Shown here: positions 16,104-23,336 of the stretch, piece after piece
How the letters are laid out: every line of letters begins with the position of its first letter
How positions within the stretch are numbered: the first letter of the stretch is position 1
Assembly: GCA_904502155.1 (NCBI GenBank)
Contig: CAJGDV010000003.1
Coordinates: 1-34,884 of the forward strand
DNA from: an uncultured Bacilli bacterium
GTDB lineage: Bacteria > Bacillota_I > Bacilli_A > RF39 > UBA660
Direction: 5' to 3'
Length of the DNA: 34,884 nucleotides
Program-made: the position numbers and the translations under genes
Notes under the pieces: model-generated
Database searches by the model: none
What the model was told of the DNA's origin: nothing
What the model saw: only the letters and a program-made list of their open reading frames with translations

Positions 16104-16760
16104 ATGAAACCTATAATAGGAATAGTAGAATGGCCATATAAAGATAAAGATGGAGACTATATATATGAGGTTTTTAAGGGTATTATAGATAAAGTTAATA
16201 AATGTGGTGGTATTCCTGTAGGATTATTTCCTTCTCAGTCTGTAGACTATTATAATAGTAAAATATGTGATATTCCTAATCTTAGTATTGATGAGTTAAA
16301 AGATATGAGAAAATCACTTAGTATATGTGATGCTATTATAAAACCAGGTGCACTTAGAATATATGGTTATGAAAGATATATATATAATTATGCTTTAGAA
16401 AAAGATATACCATATTTAGGCATTTGTGCTGGAATGCAATTAATGGCAAATACAGAAAACATAAAAAACGATACTAATCACTTTCAAGATCATTACATTA
16501 AAATATTAGAAAATACTTTATTAAGTGAAATTATTGGAGAAAAAGAGATATTAGTTAATAGTAGACATAATTATCATATTAAAAATTCTGGTGAAAATTC
16601 AGTGTGTGCTTTATCAAATGATGGCATAATTGAAGCTATTTATAATAAAAATAAGAAATTTCACCTTGGAGTTCAATGGCATCCTGAGCTTTTAGAATGC
16701 GAAAATAGCTACAAAATCTTTAGAAAACTTATAAAAAATGCTGAAAAATCAAAAAAATAG
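16104..16760 (+). CDS. Class I glutamine amidotransferase-like hydrolase (peptidase C26)
   Basis: A 218-residue protein of the gamma-glutamyl hydrolase/PuuD group, which cleaves gamma-glutamyl amides in the cytoplasm. The nucleophile elbow is LGICAGMQ with C108. VQWHPELLE supplies H193 and E195 of the triad. Family pieces IIGIVEWP, GGIPVGLFP, IKPGA and VNSRHNYH are all present. It is shorter than the usual 240-250 residues. Substrate is not predictable; gamma-glutamyl-GABA, gamma-Glu peptides or similar compounds are options. GGTGAT just before ATG 16104 gives the ribosome binding site, and TATAAT at 16084-16089 lies very close upstream. The gene is alone between two tRNA units, with no polyamine genes next to it. 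Confidence 0.9.
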   Translation: MKPIIGIVEWPYKDKDGDYIYEVFKGIIDKVNKCGGIPVGLFPSQSVDYYNSKICDIPNLSIDELKDMRKSLSICDAIIKPGALRIYGYERYIYNYALEKDIPYLGICAGMQLMANTENIKNDTNHFQDHYIKILENTLLSEIIGEKEILVNSRHNYHIKNSGENSVCALSNDGIIEAIYNKNKKFHLGVQWHPELLECENSYKIFRKLIKNAEKSKK

Positions 16761-16770
16761 CATTTTTTTT
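16733..16770 (+). terminator. Terminator of the C26 hydrolase gene
   Basis: AAAAAATGCT (16733-16742) pairs with AGCATTTTTT (16759-16768) across a 16-nt loop, followed by T-rich sequence. Confidence 0.65.
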
Positions 16771-16790
16771 AATTTTTTTTAAAAAAAGTG

Positions 16791-16819
16791 TTGTAATACT
16801 TAAATTTCTTTGTTATAAT
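16791..16819 (+). promoter_or_regulatory. Upstream promoter P1 of the tRNA-Ile/Glu unit
   Basis: TTGTAA (16791-16796), 17 bp, TATAAT (16814-16819), with TGT directly before the -10. Confidence 0.75.
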
Positions 16820-16827
16820 GAATTTGC

Positions 16828-16848
16828 TGTTGAGGAAAGCCCTTAACA
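16828..16848 (+). other. Hairpin at the start of the P1 transcript
   Basis: TGTTGAGG (16828-16835) pairs with CCTTAACA (16841-16848) with one G-U around a 5-nt loop. It would sit within about 2 nt of the expected P1 start. No T run follows, so it is not a normal terminator. I do not recognise a known RNA family. Confidence 0.45.
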
Positions 16849-16884
16849 ACAAAAGAAAAAAATCAAAATTTTCTCAAAAAAGAC

Positions 16885-16913
16885 TTGTCAAAATGAAAAA
16901 AATACTATATAAT
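16885..16913 (+). promoter_or_regulatory. Downstream promoter P2 of the tRNA-Ile/Glu unit
   Basis: TTGTCA (16885-16890), 17 bp, TATAAT (16908-16913), 26 nt ahead of tRNA-Ile. Confidence 0.8.
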
Positions 16914-16939
16914 GAAATAGTCATTTGGAAAAATTAGAT

Positions 16940-17016
<77 letters not shown>

Positions 17017-17037
17017 TTTAGTTTTTTATAAGATTAT

Positions 17038-17114
17038 GGCCCGTTGGTGAAGCGGCTGAACACACATGCCTTTCACGCATGCATTCACGAGTTCGAATCT
17101 CGTACGGGTCACCA
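17038..17114 (+). tRNA. tRNA-Glu (anticodon TTC)
   Basis: Acceptor GGCCCGT pairs with ACGGGTC, anticodon stem CATGC/GCATG with loop CTTTCAC, T loop TTCGAAT, CCA encoded. It lies 21 nt behind tRNA-Ile. Confidence 0.97.
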
Positions 17115-17124
17115 TTTAGAAATT

Positions 17125-17149
17125 AACTATCCGAAAGGATAGTTTTTTT
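17125..17149 (+). terminator. Terminator of the tRNA-Ile/Glu unit
   Basis: AACTATCC (17125-17132), GAAA loop, GGATAGTT (17137-17144), then T run. Confidence 0.9.
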
Positions 17150-17160
17150 ATAATTTAATT

Positions 17161-17188
17161 TTGCAATTAAAATATTATGTGCTATAAT
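17161..17188 (+). promoter_or_regulatory. Promoter of the DUF5662-like gene
   Basis: TTGCAA (17161-17166), 16 bp, TATAAT (17183-17188). Confidence 0.65.
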
Positions 17189-17212
17189 ATGTTATCGATT
17201 GGTGGTGAGACA

Positions 17213-17752
17213 ATGATTAGAGATATTGAAACTTTTATTGATGATACATTACTTCATAAACAATTAGTTTTAGAAAGTGGTAAAGTACTATATAAATATT
17301 TATTTGAAATAGGTGAAATGGATTTAGCACTTGAACTTTTAAAAAGATGTTCTGTTCATGATAATTCTAAATTAAACTATGAAGAAATAATGTCATTTAT
17401 TTCAATACCAAAAGATAACGATGGAATGAAAAATGCTAATACACAAATGGATGAATTTATGAAAAAAGCAATTTCAATTCATTGGAAAAATAATAGTCAT
17501 CACCCAGAGTATCATGATAATCCTAGTAATATGACTGAACTAGATATAATGGAAATGGCATGTGATTGTTATGCAAGATCATTTCAGTTTGGTACAGACC
17601 TTTTAAAATTTATAGAAATAAGACAAAAGGAAAGATTTAATTTACCTTTAGATGTTTATGATAAATATAAATTTTATTGTGAAATACTAGTTACACAAGG
17701 ATTAAAACTTGATAAATCTATGCAAGAGAAAATTAAGAAATTAAATAAATAA
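17213..17752 (+). CDS. DUF5662-like protein with HD-type metal residues
   Basis: I start it at ATG 17213 (179 residues), since GGTGGTGAG at 17201-17209 precedes it and the -10 element lies upstream of the earlier in-frame codons. The protein is helical and cytosolic. H49-D50 with NSKLNYEE after it, then IHWKNNSHHPEYHD (H90, H96, H97, H101) and DIMEMACD (113-118 region), are spaced like the DUF5662 family, which resembles HD-domain metal phosphohydrolases. Some relatives are encoded in phage or plasmids, others are chromosomal. Function is not known. It has its own promoter and terminator and stands between tRNA units. Confidence 0.75.
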   Translation: MIRDIETFIDDTLLHKQLVLESGKVLYKYLFEIGEMDLALELLKRCSVHDNSKLNYEEIMSFISIPKDNDGMKNANTQMDEFMKKAISIHWKNNSHHPEYHDNPSNMTELDIMEMACDCYARSFQFGTDLLKFIEIRQKERFNLPLDVYDKYKFYCEILVTQGLKLDKSMQEKIKKLNK

Positions 17753-17774
17753 AGACAAAATAATGTCTTTTTTT
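17751..17774 (+). terminator. Terminator of the DUF5662-like gene
   Basis: AAAGACA (17751-17757) pairs with TGTCTTT (17764-17770), followed by T run. Confidence 0.8.
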
Positions 17775-17785
17775 CTTTTAAAGTA

Positions 17786-17814
17786 TTGACACGAATATCA
17801 ATATAATGTAAAAT
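17786..17814 (+). promoter_or_regulatory. Promoter of tRNA-Ser
   Basis: Consensus TTGACA (17786-17791), 17 bp, TAAAAT (17809-17814). A TATAAT at 17802-17807 is too close to that -35 to pair with it. Confidence 0.75.
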
Positions 17815-17830
17815 GAGTTTGTAGTCATTT

Positions 17831-17921
17831 GGAGACATACTCAAGAGGCTGAAGAGGCGCCCCTGCTAAGGGTGTAGATCGGGTAACTGGTGCGAGGGTT
17901 CAAATCCCTCTGTCTCCGCCA
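17831..17921 (+). tRNA. tRNA-Ser (anticodon GCT)
   Basis: A class II tRNA with a long variable arm. Acceptor GGAGACA pairs with TGTCTCC; anticodon loop CTGCTAA between CGCCC and GGGTG; T loop TTCAAAT; CCA encoded. Confidence 0.97.
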
Positions 17922-17931
17922 TTAAAAAATT

Positions 17932-17954
17932 AAACCTATATTTAGGTTTTTTTT
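17932..17954 (+). terminator. Terminator of tRNA-Ser
   Basis: AAACCTA (17932-17938) pairs with TAGGTTT (17943-17949), followed by T run. The next gene starts 20 nt later without an obvious promoter of its own. Confidence 0.8.
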
Positions 17955-17973
17955 ATTATATAGGAGAGAGAAT

Positions 17974-18720
17974 ATGTACAACTTATTAAACAATAGCAGT
18001 AATATAAAAAAATCTTTAAATGAAATAATTCCTTATGGAATAGAGTTTTATGGTGATGAGTATAAATATTTACTTTATAAGCTTATTACACATTCATACT
18101 TTTATGAATGGACTGATGAAAATTTAAGTAATATTTATTCAAAACTTACTAAAATTTATAATTCAGAAATATTATCTGATTTAGATAAAAATCAAGATTT
18201 TATTGATGGGATGTATTTATCAACTTCAAAACAAGCATTTATTATTGTTAAAAGTAAACATGATAAAGATTTGTTTAGTGCTAATTTAGCCCATGAATTT
18301 TTAGGTCATGGTATGTGTGGTCTTGAAAATGCAATAATATTTAAAGGCGATAATGTATATAAAAGAAATGGTATTACATATGCTGATTTGAAAACTGGTG
18401 AAAGATTTGATGTTCTTGCTAATGAAGGATTTATTGAAGGAATAGCATTAGATATTATGAATTTAAAAATTAAAGATTTTTATAAAAAAAATCCGTCATA
18501 TGTAAATGGTCAAAAAATTTATAATGCTGTTAAAGAATGTTATGGTAAAGATGAGATTATTAAATTAATGGTGTATGGGAAGAAAAATATTAAAGATTTT
18601 TATAATGTTAATACTAAACTTGATGAATGGGATATAATAACTAATAATATAAAAAATGAAAAACTAGTTAATGAAAATGTTAAATCTTTTGTAAAAAGAT
18701 TTAATCAAACTATTAATTAG
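17974..18720 (+). CDS. Compact HExxxH protein, DPP III-like zinc motif
   Basis: A 248-residue soluble protein of no family I can name. NLAHEFLGHGMCG gives H107-E108-F-L-G-H112: the two His are five residues apart (HExxxH), not the four of ordinary zinc metallopeptidases. The stretch HEFLGHG closely matches the HELLGHG zinc motif of dipeptidyl peptidase III (M49), the known family with this spacing. About 40 residues on, ANEGFIEGIALD offers E151 and E155 as a third ligand, as M49 uses a second Glu motif. M49 enzymes are about 550-700 residues, so this would be a minimal version or an independent invention. No signal peptide is seen. AGGAGAG precedes ATG 17974. The zinc-peptidase role is inference. 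Confidence 0.7.
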   Translation: MYNLLNNSSNIKKSLNEIIPYGIEFYGDEYKYLLYKLITHSYFYEWTDENLSNIYSKLTKIYNSEILSDLDKNQDFIDGMYLSTSKQAFIIVKSKHDKDLFSANLAHEFLGHGMCGLENAIIFKGDNVYKRNGITYADLKTGERFDVLANEGFIEGIALDIMNLKIKDFYKKNPSYVNGQKIYNAVKECYGKDEIIKLMVYGKKNIKDFYNVNTKLDEWDIITNNIKNEKLVNENVKSFVKRFNQTIN

Positions 18721-18729
18721 TTTTTTTTT
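18707..18729 (+). terminator. Weak terminator of the HExxxH gene
   Basis: AAACTA (18707-18712) pairs with TAGTTT (18718-18723), followed by a T run; short stem, overlapping the stop codon. Confidence 0.5.
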
Positions 18730-18730
18730 A

Positions 18731-18745
18731 TGGTAAAATTATAAT
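18731..18745 (+). promoter_or_regulatory. Possible -10 of the ABC transporter gene
   Basis: TGG with TAAAAT (18734-18739) and an overlapping TATAAT (18740-18745). Both are so near AGGTGAT and the ATG that the leader would be only a few bases. Confidence 0.4.
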
Positions 18746-18755
18746 AGGTGATAGT

Positions 18756-21239
18756 ATGATCGAACTAGTTAATGCTAGCAAAAAATATAGTAGAATGAAA
18801 GATAATTTTGCAATGAGACAAGTTAGTATTAAATTCAATAAATGTGGACTAATATTTATTGTAGGAAATGCTAGAAGTGGTAAATCAACAATGATTAATA
18901 TTTTAGGTGGGTTAGATAAATTAACAGAAGGTCAATTAATTTTTAATGGTAAAAATGTTAATGATTTTAAATCTTCTGAACTTGATAATTACCGTAATAC
19001 ATATGTTGGTTTCTTATTTAAAGATAATAATTTATTTGAAGATGAAACGATTGCTGCTAATATTACATTAGCCCTAGATTTACAAGAAAAGAAATTAAGA
19101 AAAGGCGAATTAAGAAAAATATTAGATGCAGTTGGTTTAAATGGTGTATCAGAAAAAAGATTAGTAAGAAATTTAACAAATCTTGAAAAGACTAGAGTAG
19201 CTATTGCTAGAAGTATTGTAAAAAATCCTTATATGTTACTTGCTGATGAACCAACTGGTGCTCTAGATAGTATTGGTAACCGTGAAATTTTTGAACTTTT
19301 AAAAAGAATGAGTAAAACCAAATTAGTTATTGTAGCTACTGCTGATGAAGAGACAGCTAAAAAATATGGAGATAGAATTTTTACTATTAAAGATGGAGCT
19401 ATAATAGATGATTCAAATGTTTCTATTATTGCACCTGTTGTTGAGAATTTTGGTCTTTTAAAATCTAAATTGCCTTTTAAACAAGCAATGAAATTAAGTT
19501 TTAAAAGTTTTGGATTTAATAAATTAAAATTAATATTTACTTTACTTTTTATGATATTGTCATTTGTTTGTTTAGGTATTATGAAATCTAATATGGACTT
19601 AAATATATTAAATGAACATACTAAAATGCTTGAAAGTGATGCTTCAAATAAAATTAGTTTAATTAAATATAATAATGCTTATGATAAATATGCTAATATA
19701 AAAAATAGCATAATAAATAATTCAAGTGAAAATAATCAAATAGGATTTGATGATGAAGATATAACTAATATCGAACAAACTACTGGTGTATCTTGGGATA
19801 GACATGTTAAGATTTTAAAAAACTTTAAAACTCCATCTATATCATTTCCTTATGCTATTAAAAATGATATAGCATATTATATTGATGGTATGGAGTTAAA
19901 TTTTGTTGAAACAAATAAAAACTTTAGTGTGATAGGTAGAATGCCTACAAATAATAATGAAATTGTTATTACTAAGTTTGTTGCAGATCAAATTGTTAAA
20001 AATGGTGTTGTAGATTCAAATAATGTTATTTATAAACCTGAATCTTATGAAAATTTAATTAATGATGGTAAAAAAATAACAATTACTAATTTAGGTACAT
20101 ATATAGTATCTGGTATTAAAAATGATGATTTAAGTAGTATAGAAGGACTTAAAAATACATTATATGATGATGTTAAAAATAATTTATCACAATTTAATAA
20201 TCTTGTTAATTATTCATATAATGCTGTTTATGTTAAACCAGGTTTTTTCAGTAATTTAAATTTAACTGGTGGAAATATATATAATAAATCAACTAAAATT
20301 AATCATAAAGATGTAACATATATTGTTAATAATTTTGGATATCTAGATAAAGAAGTATTTGTATATACAGATTATGGTTTAAATACCGTTAAGACATTAA
20401 AAAATAATGAAATAATAATAACACTTGACCTTATGAATAAAATCTTAGAAGATGGTTATAAAATAAGATTAGAAGAGGCTTTAAAAGCTGATCCTAATTT
20501 AGACTTAAATGTATTTAATGAAGAATTCGTTAAAGAAAGACAATTTGGAACTAAAAGTGTAAAAACTAATATAATAAATAATTCTTTTTCTTCAACATTT
20601 TATGATTATAAAATAGTTGGTATATTACAAGATACGAGTTTAGAAAACACAATTTTATATTCTGATAATGTTGTAAAAAACTTAATTCCTAAAGCTTTAA
20701 CAACAATAGAATTAAGTACAGATAGTTTAGAAAAACAAATGTTACTTGATTTATATCCAACTTTTGGTAATAATGTTATTTCTGTAACACGTTATTCTGA
20801 AAATATTAAGAGTTTAGCTATAATTAAAGACATTTTAGATATTATTGGTAAATATGGTACTATAATTTGTACTATTATTGCTTTCCTTATGTTTTCTAGT
20901 TATTTTAAACAAAGTATTATTATTAGGAATAAAGAAATTCAAGTATTTAAATTATTAGGTGCTAGAGATGCAAGTTTAAGAAATATCTTTATTTTTGAGT
21001 CTTTATATTTCTTAGTTTTAAGTTTCTTAGGTGCTAATTATTTAACGCAATATTTAGTTGGAGTTTTTAATAACTATATTAATATAAATCTTAATAATGG
21101 TGTTGATTATTTAACGTATGGTGTTAGTGAACAATTTTTCGTTTTAGCAGTATCAGTTATTATGGTGTTATTTGTTTATACTCTTAATATTAAGCGTATA
21201 AAAAATATTAATATTGTTAAATTATTAAGAGAGAAGTAA
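18756..21239 (+). CDS. Fused ABC ATPase and FtsX/MacB-type permease with degenerate ATPase motifs
   Basis: A single 827-residue protein. Residues 1-220 are an ABC nucleotide-binding domain and the rest a permease. Walker A (GNARSGKST, 37-45), Walker B (LLADEP, 161-166) and the D loop (GALDS) are intact. Three other motifs are changed: the Q-loop Gln is K89 (GFLFKDN), the signature reads LTNLEKTR (140-147) where MacB-like proteins have LSGGEKQR, and the H-loop His is A196 (VATADEE). TM1 is at about 257-277. A large outside domain (about 280-700) follows, then three helices at the C-terminus including KEIQVFKLLGARDASLRNIF, the FtsX hallmark. Type VII ABC systems of this shape couple ATP use to movement of an outer domain rather than transport through the membrane. 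ATP binding looks possible; normal hydrolysis looks doubtful. AGGTGAT supports ATG 18756; no partner gene is adjacent. Confidence 0.88.
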   Translation: MIELVNASKKYSRMKDNFAMRQVSIKFNKCGLIFIVGNARSGKSTMINILGGLDKLTEGQLIFNGKNVNDFKSSELDNYRNTYVGFLFKDNNLFEDETIAANITLALDLQEKKLRKGELRKILDAVGLNGVSEKRLVRNLTNLEKTRVAIARSIVKNPYMLLADEPTGALDSIGNREIFELLKRMSKTKLVIVATADEETAKKYGDRIFTIKDGAIIDDSNVSIIAPVVENFGLLKSKLPFKQAMKLSFKSFGFNKLKLIFTLLFMILSFVCLGIMKSNMDLNILNEHTKMLESDASNKISLIKYNNAYDKYANIKNSIINNSSENNQIGFDDEDITNIEQTTGVSWDRHVKILKNFKTPSISFPYAIKNDIAYYIDGMELNFVETNKNFSVIGRMPTNNNEIVITKFVADQIVKNGVVDSNNVIYKPESYENLINDGKKITITNLGTYIVSGIKNDDLSSIEGLKNTLYDDVKNNLSQFNNLVNYSYNAVYVKPGFFSNLNLTGGNIYNKSTKINHKDVTYIVNNFGYLDKEVFVYTDYGLNTVKTLKNNEIIITLDLMNKILEDGYKIRLEEALKADPNLDLNVFNEEFVKERQFGTKSVKTNIINNSFSSTFYDYKIVGILQDTSLENTILYSDNVVKNLIPKALTTIELSTDSLEKQMLLDLYPTFGNNVISVTRYSENIKSLAIIKDILDIIGKYGTIICTIIAFLMFSSYFKQSIIIRNKEIQVFKLLGARDASLRNIFIFESLYFLVLSFLGANYLTQYLVGVFNNYININLNNGVDYLTYGVSEQFFVLAVSVIMVLFVYTLNIKRIKNINIVKLLREK

Positions 21240-21251
21240 TTCTCTTTTTTT
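21227..21251 (+). terminator. Terminator of the ABC transporter gene
   Basis: AAGAGAGAA (21227-21235) pairs with TTCTCTTTT (21240-21248, one G-U) around GTAA, then T run. Confidence 0.75.
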
Positions 21252-21252
21252 A

Positions 21253-21275
21253 TGTTATAATATTTTTGAAGGAGG
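21253..21275 (+). promoter_or_regulatory. Extended -10 and ribosome binding site of the pseudouridine synthase gene
   Basis: TGT with TATAAT (21256-21261), then GAAGGAGG (21268-21275) close to ATG 21280. Confidence 0.55.
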
Positions 21276-21279
21276 CATT

Positions 21280-22131
21280 ATGAAAAATAAATATACAATT
21301 GATGAAGCAATGATATTAATTGATTTTTTAACTGATGTATTAGATAAATCTCATAAAAAGGCAAAAACTTTATTAACAAAAGGTGCAATTTATGTAAATG
21401 GTAAAAATATAACTAAATACAATTATCCTTTGTTACCAGGATATACAGTTGAAATAAAAGAATTTAATAAAAATGATATTGATAGTAGAGTAGATATTAT
21501 TTATGAAGATAAAGATATTATTGTTGTAAATAAACCTGCTTTTATGTTGACAATAAAGGCTGAAAATGAAAAAGAAAAAACATTATATAACATAGTAAGT
21601 GAATATGTTAAAGTTAAAAACAAAAATGCTCGTATTTTTGTAATTCATAGGTTAGATAGAGAAACATCAGGTCTAATTGTTTTTGCTAAAAATGAAACAA
21701 TAAAAAATATGTATCAAAATAATTGGAGTGAACTTGCAGTATATAGAGGTTATGTTGCTGTTGTTGAAGGTAAACCTGAAGTAAAAAGTAAAAAAATAAT
21801 TAACTATTTAATAGAAAAAAATAATTTGAAAGTATATTCTACATCTCCAAATTTAGGTAAGAAAGCTGTTACAAATTATAAAACTATTAAAAGTAATAAA
21901 AAGTATTCGCTTCTTGATATTAATCTTGAAACAGGCCGTAAAAACCAAATTAGAGTGGCTATGTCAGATATGAATACACCAATTGTTGGTGATAAGAAAT
22001 ATGGTGCTAAAACTGATCCTGTAAAAAGATTATGTCTTCACTCACATAAACTTATTTTAATTAATCCTATTAATAAAAATAAAATGGAATTTAACACTGA
22101 AATGCCTGAATTTATTAAAAAATTGATATAA
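21280..22131 (+). CDS. RluA-family pseudouridine synthase
   Basis: Isomerises uridine to pseudouridine in rRNA or tRNA. The 283 residues start with an S4-like RNA-binding part (KAKTLLTKGAIYVNGK, about 28-42) and continue with the catalytic domain. The catalytic motif is HRLDRETSG (123-131) with D126 as the essential Asp. LETGRKNQIRVAM replaces the more usual LxTGRxHQIRVH, and VGDKKYG follows. The subgroup (RluD, RluC or YlyB type) and target base cannot be told from sequence alone. AAGGAGG 5 nt before ATG 21280 sets the start. It is a single-gene unit that converges on the lipoprotein gene. Confidence 0.92.
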   Translation: MKNKYTIDEAMILIDFLTDVLDKSHKKAKTLLTKGAIYVNGKNITKYNYPLLPGYTVEIKEFNKNDIDSRVDIIYEDKDIIVVNKPAFMLTIKAENEKEKTLYNIVSEYVKVKNKNARIFVIHRLDRETSGLIVFAKNETIKNMYQNNWSELAVYRGYVAVVEGKPEVKSKKIINYLIEKNNLKVYSTSPNLGKKAVTNYKTIKSNKKYSLLDINLETGRKNQIRVAMSDMNTPIVGDKKYGAKTDPVKRLCLHSHKLILINPINKNKMEFNTEMPEFIKKLI

Positions 22132-22160
22132 AAAAAACGAAAAATATTTCGTTTTTTTTT
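22131..22160. terminator. Bidirectional terminator after the pseudouridine synthase gene
   Basis: AAAAAAACGAAA (22131-22142), loop AATA, TTTCGTTTTTTT (22147 on). A and T tracts on both sides let it serve the converging lipoprotein gene as well. Confidence 0.85.
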
Positions 22161-23022
22161 ATTTATATAATTCATTTTTTAATAATTCAATATTATCATT
22201 CATTAATGATAAATAGTCTTTTTTATTATTTCTTTCAGTTTCACTTATATTTGTTAAAGTATGGAATTCTAATATTTCAGCTTCTGTTTCTTTTACAATC
22301 GTATTAACATTATCAGTAAGTTCTTCATTAACTGGAGAAATAATATATTCACAAGTTCCATCTAAAAGAAGTTGTTTAGCTGTACTATATGTTTTTTCTG
22401 TAGCAGTATCTTCATCTAATGAAATAATATTGAATCCAAACTTAGATAAATATAAGAATAAATCATCTGTTACAATTAAATTATTATTTGTAGCATTTTC
22501 TTTTAGTAAACTTATGTTTGCATCTAATTTAGATATTTCTAATTTTAGTTCTTCATAATTATTTTCAATTGTTTGTTTAATATAATGATTTGTTACATAT
22601 TCATTAAATCCATTTTTAATATTTTGAGCAAGCATTAATAAATTTGATGGGTTTAACCATAATTCTTCAGTTCTATTAAGAATTTCCATACTAGATGTTG
22701 CATCAATTATTTTAATATTTTTATTATATTTAAAAAATTCTTTTACATAATCTTTTTCTTTATTAAGTCCTATAAAAATAAATAATTCCGAATCACTATA
22801 ATCTTTAATTTGTTTTTTAGTTAAAACATATTCTTCTGTAATAACACCATCAGGATAAATACTTTTAATTTCAGCATAATCTCCATATAATTGCTCAGTT
22901 ACAAATTCAATAGGATAAACAGTAGAATAAATGGTAATATCTTCCATGGTATCACTTTTAAAACATCCTGTTGTTTGTAATGAAAGAATTAAAATTAATA
23001 AAATATTAATTAGCTTTTTCAT
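22159..23022 (-). CDS. ZnuA/TroA-like substrate-binding lipoprotein without the metal histidines
   Basis: I start it at ATG 23022 (287 residues), 8 nt behind AAGGAG; a GTG three codons earlier touches that site. The signal peptide ends in LQTTGC, a lipobox with C20, so it is a surface lipoprotein. The body follows the ZnuA/TroA fold: TIYSTVYPIEFVTEQL, then YPDGVITEEY, LWLNPSNLLMLAQNI, a long Lys/Glu-rich helix, and VTDDLFLYLSKFGF. At each place where relatives carry a zinc- or manganese-binding His (PHxYE, DPHxWLDP, HxAFxY) there is an acidic residue here: E63/E64, E120 and D186. No ABC permease or ATPase is adjacent, so an import role is not supported by context. It overlaps yidD by 17 nt and is probably cotranscribed with it. 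Confidence 0.82.
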   Translation of the reverse strand: MKKLINILLILILSLQTTGCFKSDTMEDITIYSTVYPIEFVTEQLYGDYAEIKSIYPDGVITEEYVLTKKQIKDYSDSELFIFIGLNKEKDYVKEFFKYNKNIKIIDATSSMEILNRTEELWLNPSNLLMLAQNIKNGFNEYVTNHYIKQTIENNYEELKLEISKLDANISLLKENATNNNLIVTDDLFLYLSKFGFNIISLDEDTATEKTYSTAKQLLLDGTCEYIISPVNEELTDNVNTIVKETEAEILEFHTLTNISETERNNKKDYLSLMNDNIELLKNELYK

Positions 23023-23242
23023 TTTTTTCACTCCTTTTAATTACGGGATCATAACCTGGTTTAGAAAATGGATTACATCTTAAAATTCTCCATATACTAA
23101 GTATACTGCCTTTAATAGTCCCATATTCATTTAATGCATCAATAGCATAATGAGAACATGTAGGATAAAAACGGCAACTATAATGAAAATTACCAGGTAT
23201 TTTTTGATACATTTTTATTAGTTTTATTAATAATTTTTTCAT
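23006..23242 (-). CDS. yidD: Membrane protein insertion efficiency factor YidD
   Basis: A 78-residue protein, the usual family size. It has an amphipathic basic N-terminus (KKLLIKLIKMYQKI) and the conserved core YSCRFYPTCSHYAIDAL, GSILSIWRILRCNPF and GYDPV. YidD helps YidC-dependent insertion of membrane proteins at the inner membrane face. In many genomes it lies beside rnpA and yidC; here it is detached and drives an operon with the TroA-like lipoprotein. GGTGG a few bases before ATG 23242 is the ribosome binding site. Confidence 0.94.
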   Translation of the reverse strand: MKKLLIKLIKMYQKIPGNFHYSCRFYPTCSHYAIDALNEYGTIKGSILSIWRILRCNPFSKPGYDPVIKRSEKNEKAN

Positions 23243-23257
23243 ATATCCACCAACATA

Positions 23258-23286
23258 ATTATAATATAATTTACATTAAAAGTAAA
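23258..23286 (-). promoter_or_regulatory. Promoter of yidD and the lipoprotein gene
   Basis: Read on the minus strand: TTTACT (23286-23281), 17 bp, TATAAT (23263-23258). Confidence 0.65.
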
Positions 23287-23312
23287 ATAAATTATTAAAT
23301 ATAAGATTTTTT

Positions 23313-23321
23313 TGATATAAT
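23313..23321 (+). promoter_or_regulatory. Extended -10 of the rnc promoter
   Basis: TGA with TATAAT (23316-23321), 15 nt before ATG 23337; no clear -35. Confidence 0.5.
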
Positions 23322-23336
23322 GAAGATGGTGATTAT

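Noticed and set aside
17802..17807. TATAAT as the -10 of the tRNA-Ser promoter
   Set aside because: It is only 10 bp from the consensus TTGACA; TAAAAT at 17809-17814 gives the normal 17-bp spacing.
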